Assembly (NCBI GenBank): GCA_021205225.1
Contig: JAJPXX010000205.1
Coordinates: 1 to 33,561 of the forward strand
Length of the DNA: 33,561 nt
DNA from: Lachnospiraceae bacterium
Lineage (GTDB): Bacteria > Bacillota > Clostridia > Lachnospirales > Lachnospiraceae
Direction: 5' to 3'
Shown here: one piece after another, positions 22,810 through 30,900 of the stretch
Numbering within the stretch: the first letter of the stretch is position 1
How the letters are laid out: each line of letters begins with the position of its first letter
The notes under the pieces: generated by a model
The model's database searches: none
The model's input: the letters and a program-made list of their open reading frames with translations, nothing else
What the model was told of the DNA's origin: nothing
Program-made: the position numbers and the translations under genes

Positions 22810-23493
22810 TCAGGCCAGATACTCACACAGCGTTTCATTTGTAATGGACTTAATCTGAAGGTGGTCGTCTTTCACATAGACTATTTTAGGGTCCACCGGA
22901 TAATCTCCGGTATCCTTCTTCTTTATGATTGCGCTGCGTGCAGCGAAACCGGCAATCTTAACCAGCGCCGGTTTCATGGTGAGAGCGGCCGCAAAGCACT
23001 TGTCATCTCCGCCCGCTCCGGCATAAAGCGTCCCCATGCAGCATCCAAGAATAACAATATTTCCCTTTGAAGTCACCTGCGCGCCCGGATTGACATCCCC
23101 CAAAATGACAATGCTTGTCTCACTGTCCAGGGTCTGTCCGGAACGCAGGGATCCGCGATGAAAAAAACCATCTCCATCTTCTTTCTTCTTCTGAGCGTTC
23201 ATCACGGCTTTTTTATAAAATTCGGCCGATTCTTTATCTTCATCTACAATACAGAGAACCCGTATCTTAGAATTCTCTACAATCGCATCTACCAGCCTGT
23301 TTTCTTCCTCCCTGGTAAGCTCCCTTCCGCGGAATGTTAAAGCCAGACGGGCATTTTTGAAAAAGTCCGCAGATACCCGGAATTTTTCTCCTACAGCGGC
23401 AACGAGTTCGTCAAAAGGAAGCTCTGGGGAAAGGCTTATCATCAGCCCATGAGGATTACTCTTTAAAATCACTGCACTGTGTTGCTGTTCCAT
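22810..23493 (-). CDS. minC: Septum-site inhibitor MinC
   Basis: MinC blocks FtsZ polymerisation away from midcell when held at the membrane by MinD. The 227-residue protein has an N-terminal FtsZ-inhibiting domain (about 1-100), a short Lys-rich linker and a C-terminal beta-helix (about 115-220) with VNPGAQVTSKGNIVILG, TLYAGAGGD and ALVKIAGFA, the MinD-binding part. Together with minD and minE it makes a complete Min system, which in this operon sits between PBP2 and RodA genes. Confidence 0.93.
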   Translation of the reverse strand: MEQQHSAVILKSNPHGLMISLSPELPFDELVAAVGEKFRVSADFFKNARLALTFRGRELTREEENRLVDAIVENSKIRVLCIVDEDKESAEFYKKAVMNAQKKKEDGDGFFHRGSLRSGQTLDSETSIVILGDVNPGAQVTSKGNIVILGCCMGTLYAGAGGDDKCFAAALTMKPALVKIAGFAARSAIIKKKDTGDYPVDPKIVYVKDDHLQIKSITNETLCEYLA

Positions 23494-23606
23494 ATTGCTC
23501 TCCCTCTATCTTACTCTGATGCAACCATGCTTCCGCCACAGCTGCCTCCATCACCATCAGGCATTGCGAAACCTCGTATTACGATTTGCCAGCGGATTTC
23601 CGGCGA

Positions 23607-26522
23607 TCAGTCATTTACCTCAATTCCGGTGTCTACGTCATAGGCTTCCCCGGTGATCAGAGTGTCTTCGTCTTCTATTCCATAATAATACGAAATGACA
23701 TTTCTGGCAAGCGCGGCAGCATTGGCGGATGTATATCCGTTCGCAATGCGGACAACAATGCCGATCTCCGGGTCGTCGTAAGGCGCGTACCCGATAAAGG
23801 TCGCATGGTTCGGAATACTGGTGGTGATCTGTGTGGTACCGGTTTTCCCGGCCACGGCAACTCCGCTGAATCCGGAGAAAGCGCTGCTGTTCTGCACCAT
23901 ACCGCGCATCCCGGAGTGGATTGCATCCCACAGCTCATCGCTTAATTCAACGGTACTTCCCACCTCCGGCTCATTTTCTTCAAGGACAGCACCGGAGGAA
24001 TCGGAGGTGTATTTTACAAGGGTCAGGTAATAGCTGGTGCCCCCGTTTGCGATTGTGCTGACATAGCGTGCCAGCTGAGTCGCAGTATAGGTGTGGTCGG
24101 ACTGCCCCATCGCGGCCTGCGGAGTGGCGGAAGTCGCAAAATGCGGGGAAGTCTCTGAGACTTCTACACCGGATTTCTCTGTCAGTCCAAACATAGCGGC
24201 ATATTTTTTCAGCAATTCGATACCGGCGTCATCGCTGTAGGTACCCGTCATCGCGCTGAGCCGATATCCGACGGTATTGAAATAATAGTTGCAGGAATTC
24301 GTAATCGCTCCTGACAATGTAAGCGCACCGTGTCCATTGGTATTCCAGCAATTGATCTCCGGAGAAACCAGATCAAAGGTACCTGTACAATAAATGCTTT
24401 CATCAATCGTTACAACGCCCTCGCTGACGCCGGCAGCCGCGGACACGATCTTGAACGTCGACCCCGGCGCAATCGCCTCCTGTGTCGCACGGCTGTAAAA
24501 TGGCGAGGAGCTGTTATACAGCAGAGAATAATAATAGTCGTCGTCCATATCATTGGCCAGCCGGTTATTATCATACCCCGGATAGCTGACACAGGCCAGC
24601 ACTTCCCCAGAATTTACATCTGTAATCACAACCGTTCCAGAGCAGGGAGTCAGACCAAGCTGGGAGGGAGTGATTTCCAGATTGTAAATCTTATCCATAA
24701 GGAATGTATATCCGCTTAAGGAACCACTTTCGAGCCGTTCATACTGGCTCTCATTCATCTCAAGAACGTCCTGATCGAAAAGCAGCATACAAATCTGCTC
24801 ACCGGTGATACGCTGCTCTTTCAGCATATAGCGGTATACCTGTCTGCAAAAATCATCGTCTTCATACAGATAATCCGCGATATAATCCGCGATCGCGGAA
24901 TACATCTCATCCGAATCCAGATACTCATCCTCTACATTCAGCTTTGAGACATCAATCCAGTTCTGCGAGATCGCGTAGGTCAGATATTCCTTCAGGCTGA
25001 TACTGGAATCCTCTGTCCAGGCGATATAGGTGGCATCTGTTTTATCAATCGCTTCCTCGTTCAGAATTCCGGTGTCTTCCATCAGCATATCGTTGACAAT
25101 ATAAGAGACATAGACCTGATACTCATCGTCAAGATCTTTATAGATAGTCGGGTCGTCCGAAAGAAGCTCCTGCCGGATGACTTCGAAAATCTCAGAAGCT
25201 TTCACGAGGAAGGTCTGGTAGACCGTCTGCTCATTTTCAGAGGCCTCCGAGGATTTCAGATGGCTGACGCTCAGAATATTATTTTCAAAAAACGCATAGT
25301 ATAAATCGTAATATGCGATATAAACTTCATCCGCGGATGTCAGATTTTCCGTATTATATTCTTCGACAGGGATTACCTTGGAGTATAAAATACCGGCAAT
25401 CTCCTGCTCCAGCATCTGATAAGCCGCCTCCTGAAGCTCCACATCGATCGTCAGATAGAGGTCATTGCCCGCCTGGGCGTCAACCTCTTCCACAATTTCC
25501 TGTGTCTGGCCGACATAATTGACATAGAGGGTCTGGTATCCCTTTGTCCCCTGGAGGGTTGTTTCGTATACGCTCTCCAGCCCGGATTTGCCGACGATAT
25601 CGGTCGCGGAATAATCGCTGCTGGATTCCTGCAGTTCTTCCAGCTCTTCCGAAGAAATCTGTCCGGTATAGCCGATCAGGCCGGCCATGCATTCCGCATA
25701 GTCATAAATGCGGACGTATTCTTCCGAAATATCAATACCCGGATAGTCGGAAATATTTTCCAGAATGCGCGCCACTGTCTGATCGCTGACTCCCTCCGCA
25801 ATCGTTACCGCCTGATAACGCTGATAGCTGTAGGCCGCGATATTCGCGCGAAGTGCTATAAGCTGAAGGATTTCCTGCTGCGTGTACGATTCCGGCAAAT
25901 CATACTCTTCCCGTTCTTCGTCTGTAATCGAGTCATCCAGAACTCCGTATCCGGTAATCCCGTATTCTGAATTATATCCTCCGCACAGAACCTCCATCAG
26001 ATCACTTGTCTCAATGTTCAGCTGATTCGCATCGAGGCTGCTGATATTTGATTCGCCAAAAATGTCTGCCTTAAAGCGATTTAATGTGTATCCGCTTGAA
26101 GTATAATACCAGCTCCCGTCATCCGCGATTGAAATGTCAAAATCTTCTACCACAGAATCGACAGAGTCACCTTCCTCCTCAATCAGCTTAATAATATGGT
26201 AAAGAGTGCTGTTGATTGAAAGGTTCTTTTCCTTTGTCGAATCGTAGGTCAGGCTGTCTTCAAAGGTCACACAGTTTGAAATATCATTGTAAGCGATAGA
26301 AACGCCGTTGCGGTCATAGATATTGCCTCGGGCGGCGTTAATTGTTTTTGTCTTTAGAATGGACAGGGAAAAATTTTCCTGATAGGACTCCCCCATCACA
26401 ATCTGCAGATAAAAAAGCCGTTGAATAACTGCTGCAACCAAAAGGGCGGAAACAACAATAAGAATAATCACTCTTGAGTTCACGGACGATTTGGGAAACT
26501 TTTTTTTGAACTTTTGAAACAA
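23607..26522 (-). CDS. mrdA: Penicillin-binding protein 2, elongasome transpeptidase (large form)
   Basis: PBP2 cross-links peptidoglycan during elongation together with RodA. The 971-residue product has a single N-terminal membrane helix (about 17-38), a class B dimerisation region (with ARGNIYDRNG at 64-73), and a transpeptidase domain with STFK (688-691), SCN (743-745) and KTG (893-895). It is far longer than the ~630-720 residues usual elsewhere, because of an acidic, Tyr-rich helical region between about 375 and 620. It starts with TTG about 11 bases after AGGAGG. It lies between mreD and minC in the shape operon. Confidence 0.93.
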   Translation of the reverse strand: MFQKFKKKFPKSSVNSRVIILIVVSALLVAAVIQRLFYLQIVMGESYQENFSLSILKTKTINAARGNIYDRNGVSIAYNDISNCVTFEDSLTYDSTKEKNLSINSTLYHIIKLIEEEGDSVDSVVEDFDISIADDGSWYYTSSGYTLNRFKADIFGESNISSLDANQLNIETSDLMEVLCGGYNSEYGITGYGVLDDSITDEEREEYDLPESYTQQEILQLIALRANIAAYSYQRYQAVTIAEGVSDQTVARILENISDYPGIDISEEYVRIYDYAECMAGLIGYTGQISSEELEELQESSSDYSATDIVGKSGLESVYETTLQGTKGYQTLYVNYVGQTQEIVEEVDAQAGNDLYLTIDVELQEAAYQMLEQEIAGILYSKVIPVEEYNTENLTSADEVYIAYYDLYYAFFENNILSVSHLKSSEASENEQTVYQTFLVKASEIFEVIRQELLSDDPTIYKDLDDEYQVYVSYIVNDMLMEDTGILNEEAIDKTDATYIAWTEDSSISLKEYLTYAISQNWIDVSKLNVEDEYLDSDEMYSAIADYIADYLYEDDDFCRQVYRYMLKEQRITGEQICMLLFDQDVLEMNESQYERLESGSLSGYTFLMDKIYNLEITPSQLGLTPCSGTVVITDVNSGEVLACVSYPGYDNNRLANDMDDDYYYSLLYNSSSPFYSRATQEAIAPGSTFKIVSAAAGVSEGVVTIDESIYCTGTFDLVSPEINCWNTNGHGALTLSGAITNSCNYYFNTVGYRLSAMTGTYSDDAGIELLKKYAAMFGLTEKSGVEVSETSPHFATSATPQAAMGQSDHTYTATQLARYVSTIANGGTSYYLTLVKYTSDSSGAVLEENEPEVGSTVELSDELWDAIHSGMRGMVQNSSAFSGFSGVAVAGKTGTTQITTSIPNHATFIGYAPYDDPEIGIVVRIANGYTSANAAALARNVISYYYGIEDEDTLITGEAYDVDTGIEVND

Positions 26523-26586
26523 AACGATCTATTCCTCCTGATTTTTCTGTAAAACCGACAGACATAACCTTATGTATTTCATACTT

Positions 26587-27084
26587 TCAGCCATCCGTCA
26601 GGTCAAGGCTGCGGTTAATTCGATAGAATATCTGATAACAGATAATTGTCAATATCAGTGTATATACTACTTCAGGCAAAATAATTCTTCCCAGATAAAA
26701 GAAAAACTGTACACGCCCCCGCAAAAGAAAGCGGAAAATATACTGGACGATTCCGTACGCCAGATCACATACAGAAATCAGTAAAAGAGGGGTTTTTATA
26801 TCATCATCATAAAAAATCCGGTAAAAATATCCGCCAAAATACCCCACCCAGAGATAGAGAAGCGCGTTAAAGCCTATGGTGCTTTCAAAAAAAAGATCTG
26901 TGAGAAGGCCGCAGAAAAATCCAATCAGCATTCCTTCCCTCCGCCCGCACATCAGACCGAACGACACAGTCAGTATAATCAGCAGATTCGGTTTGATTTC
27001 ACCGATCGCGATCATCGGGCAGACGGAAGCCTGCACAAGGACACAGATCACGATAAGCAAGGCTAAGATAAGTTTCCGTTTCAT
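26587..27084 (-). CDS. mreD: Rod-shape protein MreD
   Basis: MreD is an integral membrane partner of MreC in the elongasome. The 165-residue protein has about five membrane segments, a conserved KPNLLIILTVSFGLMCGRREGMLIGFFCGLLTDLFF region and the MreD-type position after mreC. The start is set at MKRKLI (27084) because GTGAGGAG lies just before it; the track's GTG start is within that ribosome binding site. It is followed by mrdA after 64 bases. Confidence 0.9.
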   Translation of the reverse strand: MKRKLILALLIVICVLVQASVCPMIAIGEIKPNLLIILTVSFGLMCGRREGMLIGFFCGLLTDLFFESTIGFNALLYLWVGYFGGYFYRIFYDDDIKTPLLLISVCDLAYGIVQYIFRFLLRGRVQFFFYLGRIILPEVVYTLILTIICYQIFYRINRSLDLTDG

Positions 27085-27182
27085 ATATAATCTCCTCACA
27101 CGGCTGTTTTTAGTAGCTTACAAACAGGGTCCCGTGTACACTGCATTCGATCCTCCGCTTATCTCTGGCAGTCAGAATCTGT

Positions 27183-28139
27183 TTATTCCGTCCCCGAACC
27201 AGGATCGGTCTCAGATTCCGTCTCAGTTTCTGATTCATCTTCCATCTGCGATTCATCTTCTGTAGACGATTCGCTCTCAGAGGATGCAGACGGCGTATAA
27301 TCCTTCAGCTCCAAAATAACCAGAACCTCCTGCAGGTGACGGAAATCAACCACCGGTGTAACGTAGCCGGATTTTGTCAAGTTGTTTGAGTCATTGTTCA
27401 GCTCGCTGATGTAGCCGATCAGGATGCCGGGCAGGTACTTTTCGCTGATATAAGATGTGACCACCTTATCGCCGACATGGACGGCGTTTTCCGTATCGGT
27501 CAGTCTGGACAGTTCCAAAGAACCTTCGTCAATCAGCGTCAGGTCGCCGGCTATGACACACTGATCCGATGTGTTGGATACCATTGCGCTGACATTGCTC
27601 TCATCATCAATAATCGCGCGAACCGTCGCCCAGTTGGTTCCTACTTCTGTGACAATGCCCACCAGACCTCCGTCGGCGATGACATTCATATCAACCTCTA
27701 TGCCATCATTCGAACCCTTGTCAATCGTAAAAATATTAAACCAGTTTCCGGATTCTTTCGCAATGATGTTGGCCCCGACTTTTTCATAGGAAGAGTATTG
27801 CTCGTCCAGATCATACAGCTCCCGCAGGCGTTCCAGCTCCTCATGCTCCTGTACCAGCAGGCTGTTTTCCTCGGTCAGAGTCGCCACCTGCTCTTTCAGA
27901 GATGCGTTTTCTTCACGCAGGGTCTCGGCATCCTCAAAGTTGTCAGTAAGACCGGAAAGCCAGGAGCCAAAGCTGTTGATTCCCTTTTGCACTGGTGTGA
28001 CCAGATAACCGGTGATTTGCTTAACCGGGGCTACAGAGTCGCTGTTCATAAAGGATAAGCCGATCAGCAGCACACAGAAGACGGACAGCCCAATCAGCAG
28101 ATATTTATTTTTCAGGTTTTCATTTGCGTTCTTTTTCAT
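27183..28139 (-). CDS. mreC: Rod-shape protein MreC with acidic C-terminal tail
   Basis: MreC links the MreB cytoskeleton to PBP2 outside the membrane. The 318-residue protein has one membrane helix (about 13-31), a coiled coil (about 72-110, with LREENASLKEQVATLTEENSLL split by heptads), and the beta-domain with IIAKESGNWFNIFTIDKGSNDGI and GGLVGIV. The last ~35 residues form a Ser/Glu/Asp/Thr tail absent from most MreC proteins. It starts 18 bases after mreB. Confidence 0.93.
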   Translation of the reverse strand: MKKNANENLKNKYLLIGLSVFCVLLIGLSFMNSDSVAPVKQITGYLVTPVQKGINSFGSWLSGLTDNFEDAETLREENASLKEQVATLTEENSLLVQEHEELERLRELYDLDEQYSSYEKVGANIIAKESGNWFNIFTIDKGSNDGIEVDMNVIADGGLVGIVTEVGTNWATVRAIIDDESNVSAMVSNTSDQCVIAGDLTLIDEGSLELSRLTDTENAVHVGDKVVTSYISEKYLPGILIGYISELNNDSNNLTKSGYVTPVVDFRHLQEVLVILELKDYTPSASSESESSTEDESQMEDESETETESETDPGSGTE

Positions 28140-28157
28140 TACAGTCGTTAAGTCCTC

Positions 28158-29165
28158 TCAGCGCATGGCGGCAAGATCATTTAATGTGTAGGTGATCGGT
28201 TTCATTTCTTTGTCATTCATAATCTCTACCAGCCCGCGGATCGTGCTATACTTCGGATCCTGGATGTGATGGAGCGGGATACCGATCTCTTTGCGGATAT
28301 ATTCCGGCAGATTCAGAATCATAGAAACACCGCCGCTTAAATAAATCCCCTCGCGGGCAATATCCTTCATCAGCTGGGGCGGCACCCGGTTGTAAATGGA
28401 ACTGATGCTTTCTACAATCGAGTCAACCGTATCTATGATTGCAACACTGACGGCCAGAGAGGGAATCACTTCCGCCTTGGGAAGTCCGGAAAGCGTATGG
28501 ATGCCGAACACTTTCTGCTCCAGTCTCGGGCCATTAATCATAAACGCCAGATTATTCTTAAGGGACTCAGCGGTTTTCTGCCCAATACTGAGATTGAATT
28601 TACGGCGGACCATCGTTGCGATATCCGCGTCCATCTTCCGTCCACCGATCTTGATTGTCTGGCCAAGAATAATCTTGCCGGAGGAAATCACGGAAATCTC
28701 TGTCGTATCCGCTCCGATATTCACCACCATATGGCCGCGCCCGGAAAGCACCGGAAGCGACGCACTGACCGCATCAGCAAGTCCCTTTTCCACCAGCCGG
28801 ATACGACCGGCTCCGATCTGCCCCTTCATCACCTGAAAAAAGGCGCGCTTTTCCACCTGGGTAATCTCGGTCGGAACCGCAATCAAAAGCGAAGACGCCC
28901 CTCCAAACCGTTTGATCAGATAATCAAGCAGAAGATCCATCTCTGAGAGATTTGCGATCACGCCGTTTGCCATCGGCCAGACGACCCGTATATTCTCCGG
29001 CTGCTTTTCATATACGCCATAAGCAGCGTCCCCGTAAGCAAGAACACTGCCATTTTCGCGCAAAGCTACCACATTCCTGCTGTACAGGAATTTTTTCCCA
29101 TGTTTTTCTCTGATTTTAATCGTATCTGTTCCCAGATCAATCCCACATGCCCGTTGAAACAACAT
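28158..29165 (-). CDS. mreB: MreB-family actin homologue, divergent nucleotide site
   Basis: MreB forms membrane-bound filaments that orient elongasome movement. Actin-fold blocks are recognisable: ACGIDLGTDTIKI (phosphate 1, 6-18), VVWPMANGVIAN, VVNIGADTTEISVI (phosphate 2, 147-160) and GIYLSGGVSM (adenosine). The usual DIGGGTTE reads NIGADTTE, and the usual IEEPMAAA reads VEKGLADA, so residues tied to ATP hydrolysis differ. The start at 29165 is favoured by GAGGGG seven bases before; the track ATG overlaps the radC stop as TAATG. The 335-residue length is normal. Operon position first of mreBCD supports the assignment. Confidence 0.88.
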   Translation of the reverse strand: MLFQRACGIDLGTDTIKIREKHGKKFLYSRNVVALRENGSVLAYGDAAYGVYEKQPENIRVVWPMANGVIANLSEMDLLLDYLIKRFGGASSLLIAVPTEITQVEKRAFFQVMKGQIGAGRIRLVEKGLADAVSASLPVLSGRGHMVVNIGADTTEISVISSGKIILGQTIKIGGRKMDADIATMVRRKFNLSIGQKTAESLKNNLAFMINGPRLEQKVFGIHTLSGLPKAEVIPSLAVSVAIIDTVDSIVESISSIYNRVPPQLMKDIAREGIYLSGGVSMILNLPEYIRKEIGIPLHHIQDPKYSTIRGLVEIMNDKEMKPITYTLNDLAAMR

Positions 29166-29179
29166 GCCTGTTCCCCTCA

Positions 29180-29866
29180 TTAGTTATCCTGCCAGACCCC
29201 CTGTTCCCTCATACTGACAGCCTGGCAATCTCCGATAATAATATGATCCAGCAGCTCAATCCCCAGCATAGCGCCGCATAACCGCACACGTTCCGTGAGG
29301 CGGATGTCCTCTTCGCTCGGATCCGGGATACCGCTTGGATGATTGTGCAGCAGAATAATGCCTACAGCCTGGTTTCGCACCGCTTCGATAAAAATCTCAC
29401 GCGGTGAAATCATCGAAGACCGGACAGTCCCTTTGGACAATCGGACATCTCTGATCAAACGGCCCTTGCTGTTCAACATCACGAGAATCACGACCTCCTG
29501 TTCCAGATGGCGAAGGTCTTCCATATAATATTCCGCTACTGCCACCGGATCCTGAAAAGATACTCCCTCAGAAAAACGGCTGCGCGAAATCCGTCTCGAT
29601 AATTCTGCTATGCATTTTAACTGCGCTGCCTTGACGCTTCCGAGACCGCGCACCTTTGTAAGGTCAGCGATCGACATATGGTAAATACCAAGCAGGCCGC
29701 TTCTCTCCCCATTCAGCCTGAGAATCCTTCTTGATAATTCCAGTGCCGACTCCCCGCAGGAGCCCGTCCGCAATATGACTGACAGAAGCTCAGCATCCGA
29801 CAGGCACTCAGCCCCTTTTTCCAGACATTTCTCATACGGGCGCTCATCGGGGGGCATACTTTTCAT
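29180..29866 (-). CDS. radC: RadC/UPF0758 JAMM-motif protein
   Basis: The product has a helix-hairpin-helix-like N-terminal region (LTKVRGLGSVKAAQLK) and a JAMM metal motif, HNHPSGIPDPSEED, as in the RadC family. Its biochemical role is not settled; a DNA-repair role has been questioned. The start is uncertain: conserved family sequence begins at MKSMPPDERPYEK, whose ATG (29866) has AGGA six bases upstream and gives 228 residues, the usual length. ATGs at 29920 and 29959 and the track's GTG at 30007 are longer options. Its stop overlaps an upstream ATG of mreB by one base, keeping the typical radC-mreB order. Confidence 0.88.
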   Translation of the reverse strand: MKSMPPDERPYEKCLEKGAECLSDAELLSVILRTGSCGESALELSRRILRLNGERSGLLGIYHMSIADLTKVRGLGSVKAAQLKCIAELSRRISRSRFSEGVSFQDPVAVAEYYMEDLRHLEQEVVILVMLNSKGRLIRDVRLSKGTVRSSMISPREIFIEAVRNQAVGIILLHNHPSGIPDPSEEDIRLTERVRLCGAMLGIELLDHIIIGDCQAVSMREQGVWQDN

Positions 29867-30027
29867 CGTATGTCCTGCTGACGCAGTGTTTTTTAAATCC
29901 TTCTTTTTTGTATTTGTCATACCTTCGATACAAATCTTCCCCAATGATTCCAGGTGCATAAGAGAAATTCTTCCGGATGAATCAAAAGAAAAACTCAGCA
30001 ACGCCACCGAAATGGAATCACTGAGTT

Positions 30028-30037
30028 ATTCTATCAC
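30028..30037 (-). promoter_or_regulatory. Possible extended -10 promoter for radC and the shape operon
   Basis: On the minus strand TGATAGAAT gives an extended -10 (TAGAAT at 30033-30028). I see no good -35 at 16-18 bases, so this is a weak call. It overlaps the T-tract of the upstream kinase terminator. Confidence 0.35.
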
Positions 30038-30065
30038 AAAAATCTGGCAAAGTACACCACCAGAT
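30037..30065 (-). terminator. Intrinsic terminator of the kinase gene
   Basis: On the minus strand ATCTGG and CCAGAT (30065-30060 and 30047-30042) form a 6-bp stem followed directly by TTTTTG. It starts 12 bases after the kinase stop codon. Confidence 0.6.
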
Positions 30066-30076
30066 ATACAAATTTT

Positions 30077-30835
30077 TTATTGAAAATCAATGATCTCCGT
30101 CCATCTGCGCAAAAATGCTTCTTCCTCCGCGATACCCTTCGTCATCTGTGCCGCAGCTGCAATCGGAAGCCATTTCTGTACATACTGCTTTGCCGTGTCG
30201 CTTTTTTTGCAGAACAGATCCAGATACAGATCCGCTTTTTTCTGGTTCTTGAGAGCGAACTCCAGATAAGTAATCGCCGCATCCCCGCTTGCATTGCCCT
30301 GCGTCGCATGCGCCCAGTCTACGATAGTCATAGAGCCGTCCTCACGGACGATCACATTGCTCGGATTGAAATCGCCATGGCAGAGCTTTGTATGATTCGG
30401 CATAGATTGCAGGCGGGTATTCAGCTCATAGCGCGTAGTCGCGTCGATCTTATCTTTCAGGCTGGCAATCTTTCGGGCGAATTTATCTTTCTGTAAGGTC
30501 AGGCGCGGCGCTTTTTTCGCGTGCATAGACAGCTGCGCGTCCACAAACTGTTCCATATAGGTTTCAATATTGAGCGGATCATTTTCCATTTTTTCTTCCA
30601 GCGTCTCGCCTGCCACATAACGAGTCGCGAGCGCCCACTCTCCATCAATCTCGGTTACCTCAAGAATCGGAGGAATATCCAGGCCGCTCTCTTCTACCCG
30701 TGCGGTACAGAGCGCTTCATTAAATACATTGGCTTTGCCGTGTTCTTTTGTGAACACCTTGATAATGCGGTCTCCGTCCTGATAAACGACCTTATACGGG
30801 CGAGTGACTAATAATTTTTTATCCTTTAAATTCAT
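30077..30835 (-). CDS. APH/choline-kinase-fold small-molecule kinase
   Basis: The 252-residue protein has the catalytic loop CHGDFNPSN (152-160) and metal-binding TIVDWAHA (170-177) of the aminoglycoside phosphotransferase / choline kinase superfamily, with an N-lobe containing IIKVF (24-28) as the probable ATP-lysine strand. It should phosphorylate a small hydroxyl-bearing substrate in the cytoplasm; which one cannot be told. The family name does not imply antibiotic resistance, and no resistance-island features lie nearby. AAGGAG precedes the ATG. It lies 65 bases downstream of adhE and may be partly co-transcribed through the weak hairpin between them. Confidence 0.82.
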   Translation of the reverse strand: MNLKDKKLLVTRPYKVVYQDGDRIIKVFTKEHGKANVFNEALCTARVEESGLDIPPILEVTEIDGEWALATRYVAGETLEEKMENDPLNIETYMEQFVDAQLSMHAKKAPRLTLQKDKFARKIASLKDKIDATTRYELNTRLQSMPNHTKLCHGDFNPSNVIVREDGSMTIVDWAHATQGNASGDAAITYLEFALKNQKKADLYLDLFCKKSDTAKQYVQKWLPIAAAAQMTKGIAEEEAFLRRWTEIIDFQ

Positions 30836-30864
30836 GGTTTATCTCCTTATTCTCCCGTTCCATA

Positions 30865-30887
30865 TCCGAAAATTGCCTGGTTTCGGA
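30865..30887 (-). terminator. Small hairpin between adhE and the kinase gene
   Basis: TCCGAAA (30865-30871) and TTTCGGA (30881-30887) form a perfect 7-bp stem with a 9-nt loop, 13 bases after the adhE stop. No T-tract follows on the minus strand, so at most a weak terminator. Confidence 0.35.
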
Positions 30888-30900
30888 AATACGATATTAT

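Noticed and set aside
30077-30835. Aminoglycoside resistance gene
   Set aside because: Only the general APH-fold catalytic motifs are present; no resistance-gene neighbours or mobile context, so a metabolic kinase is more likely.
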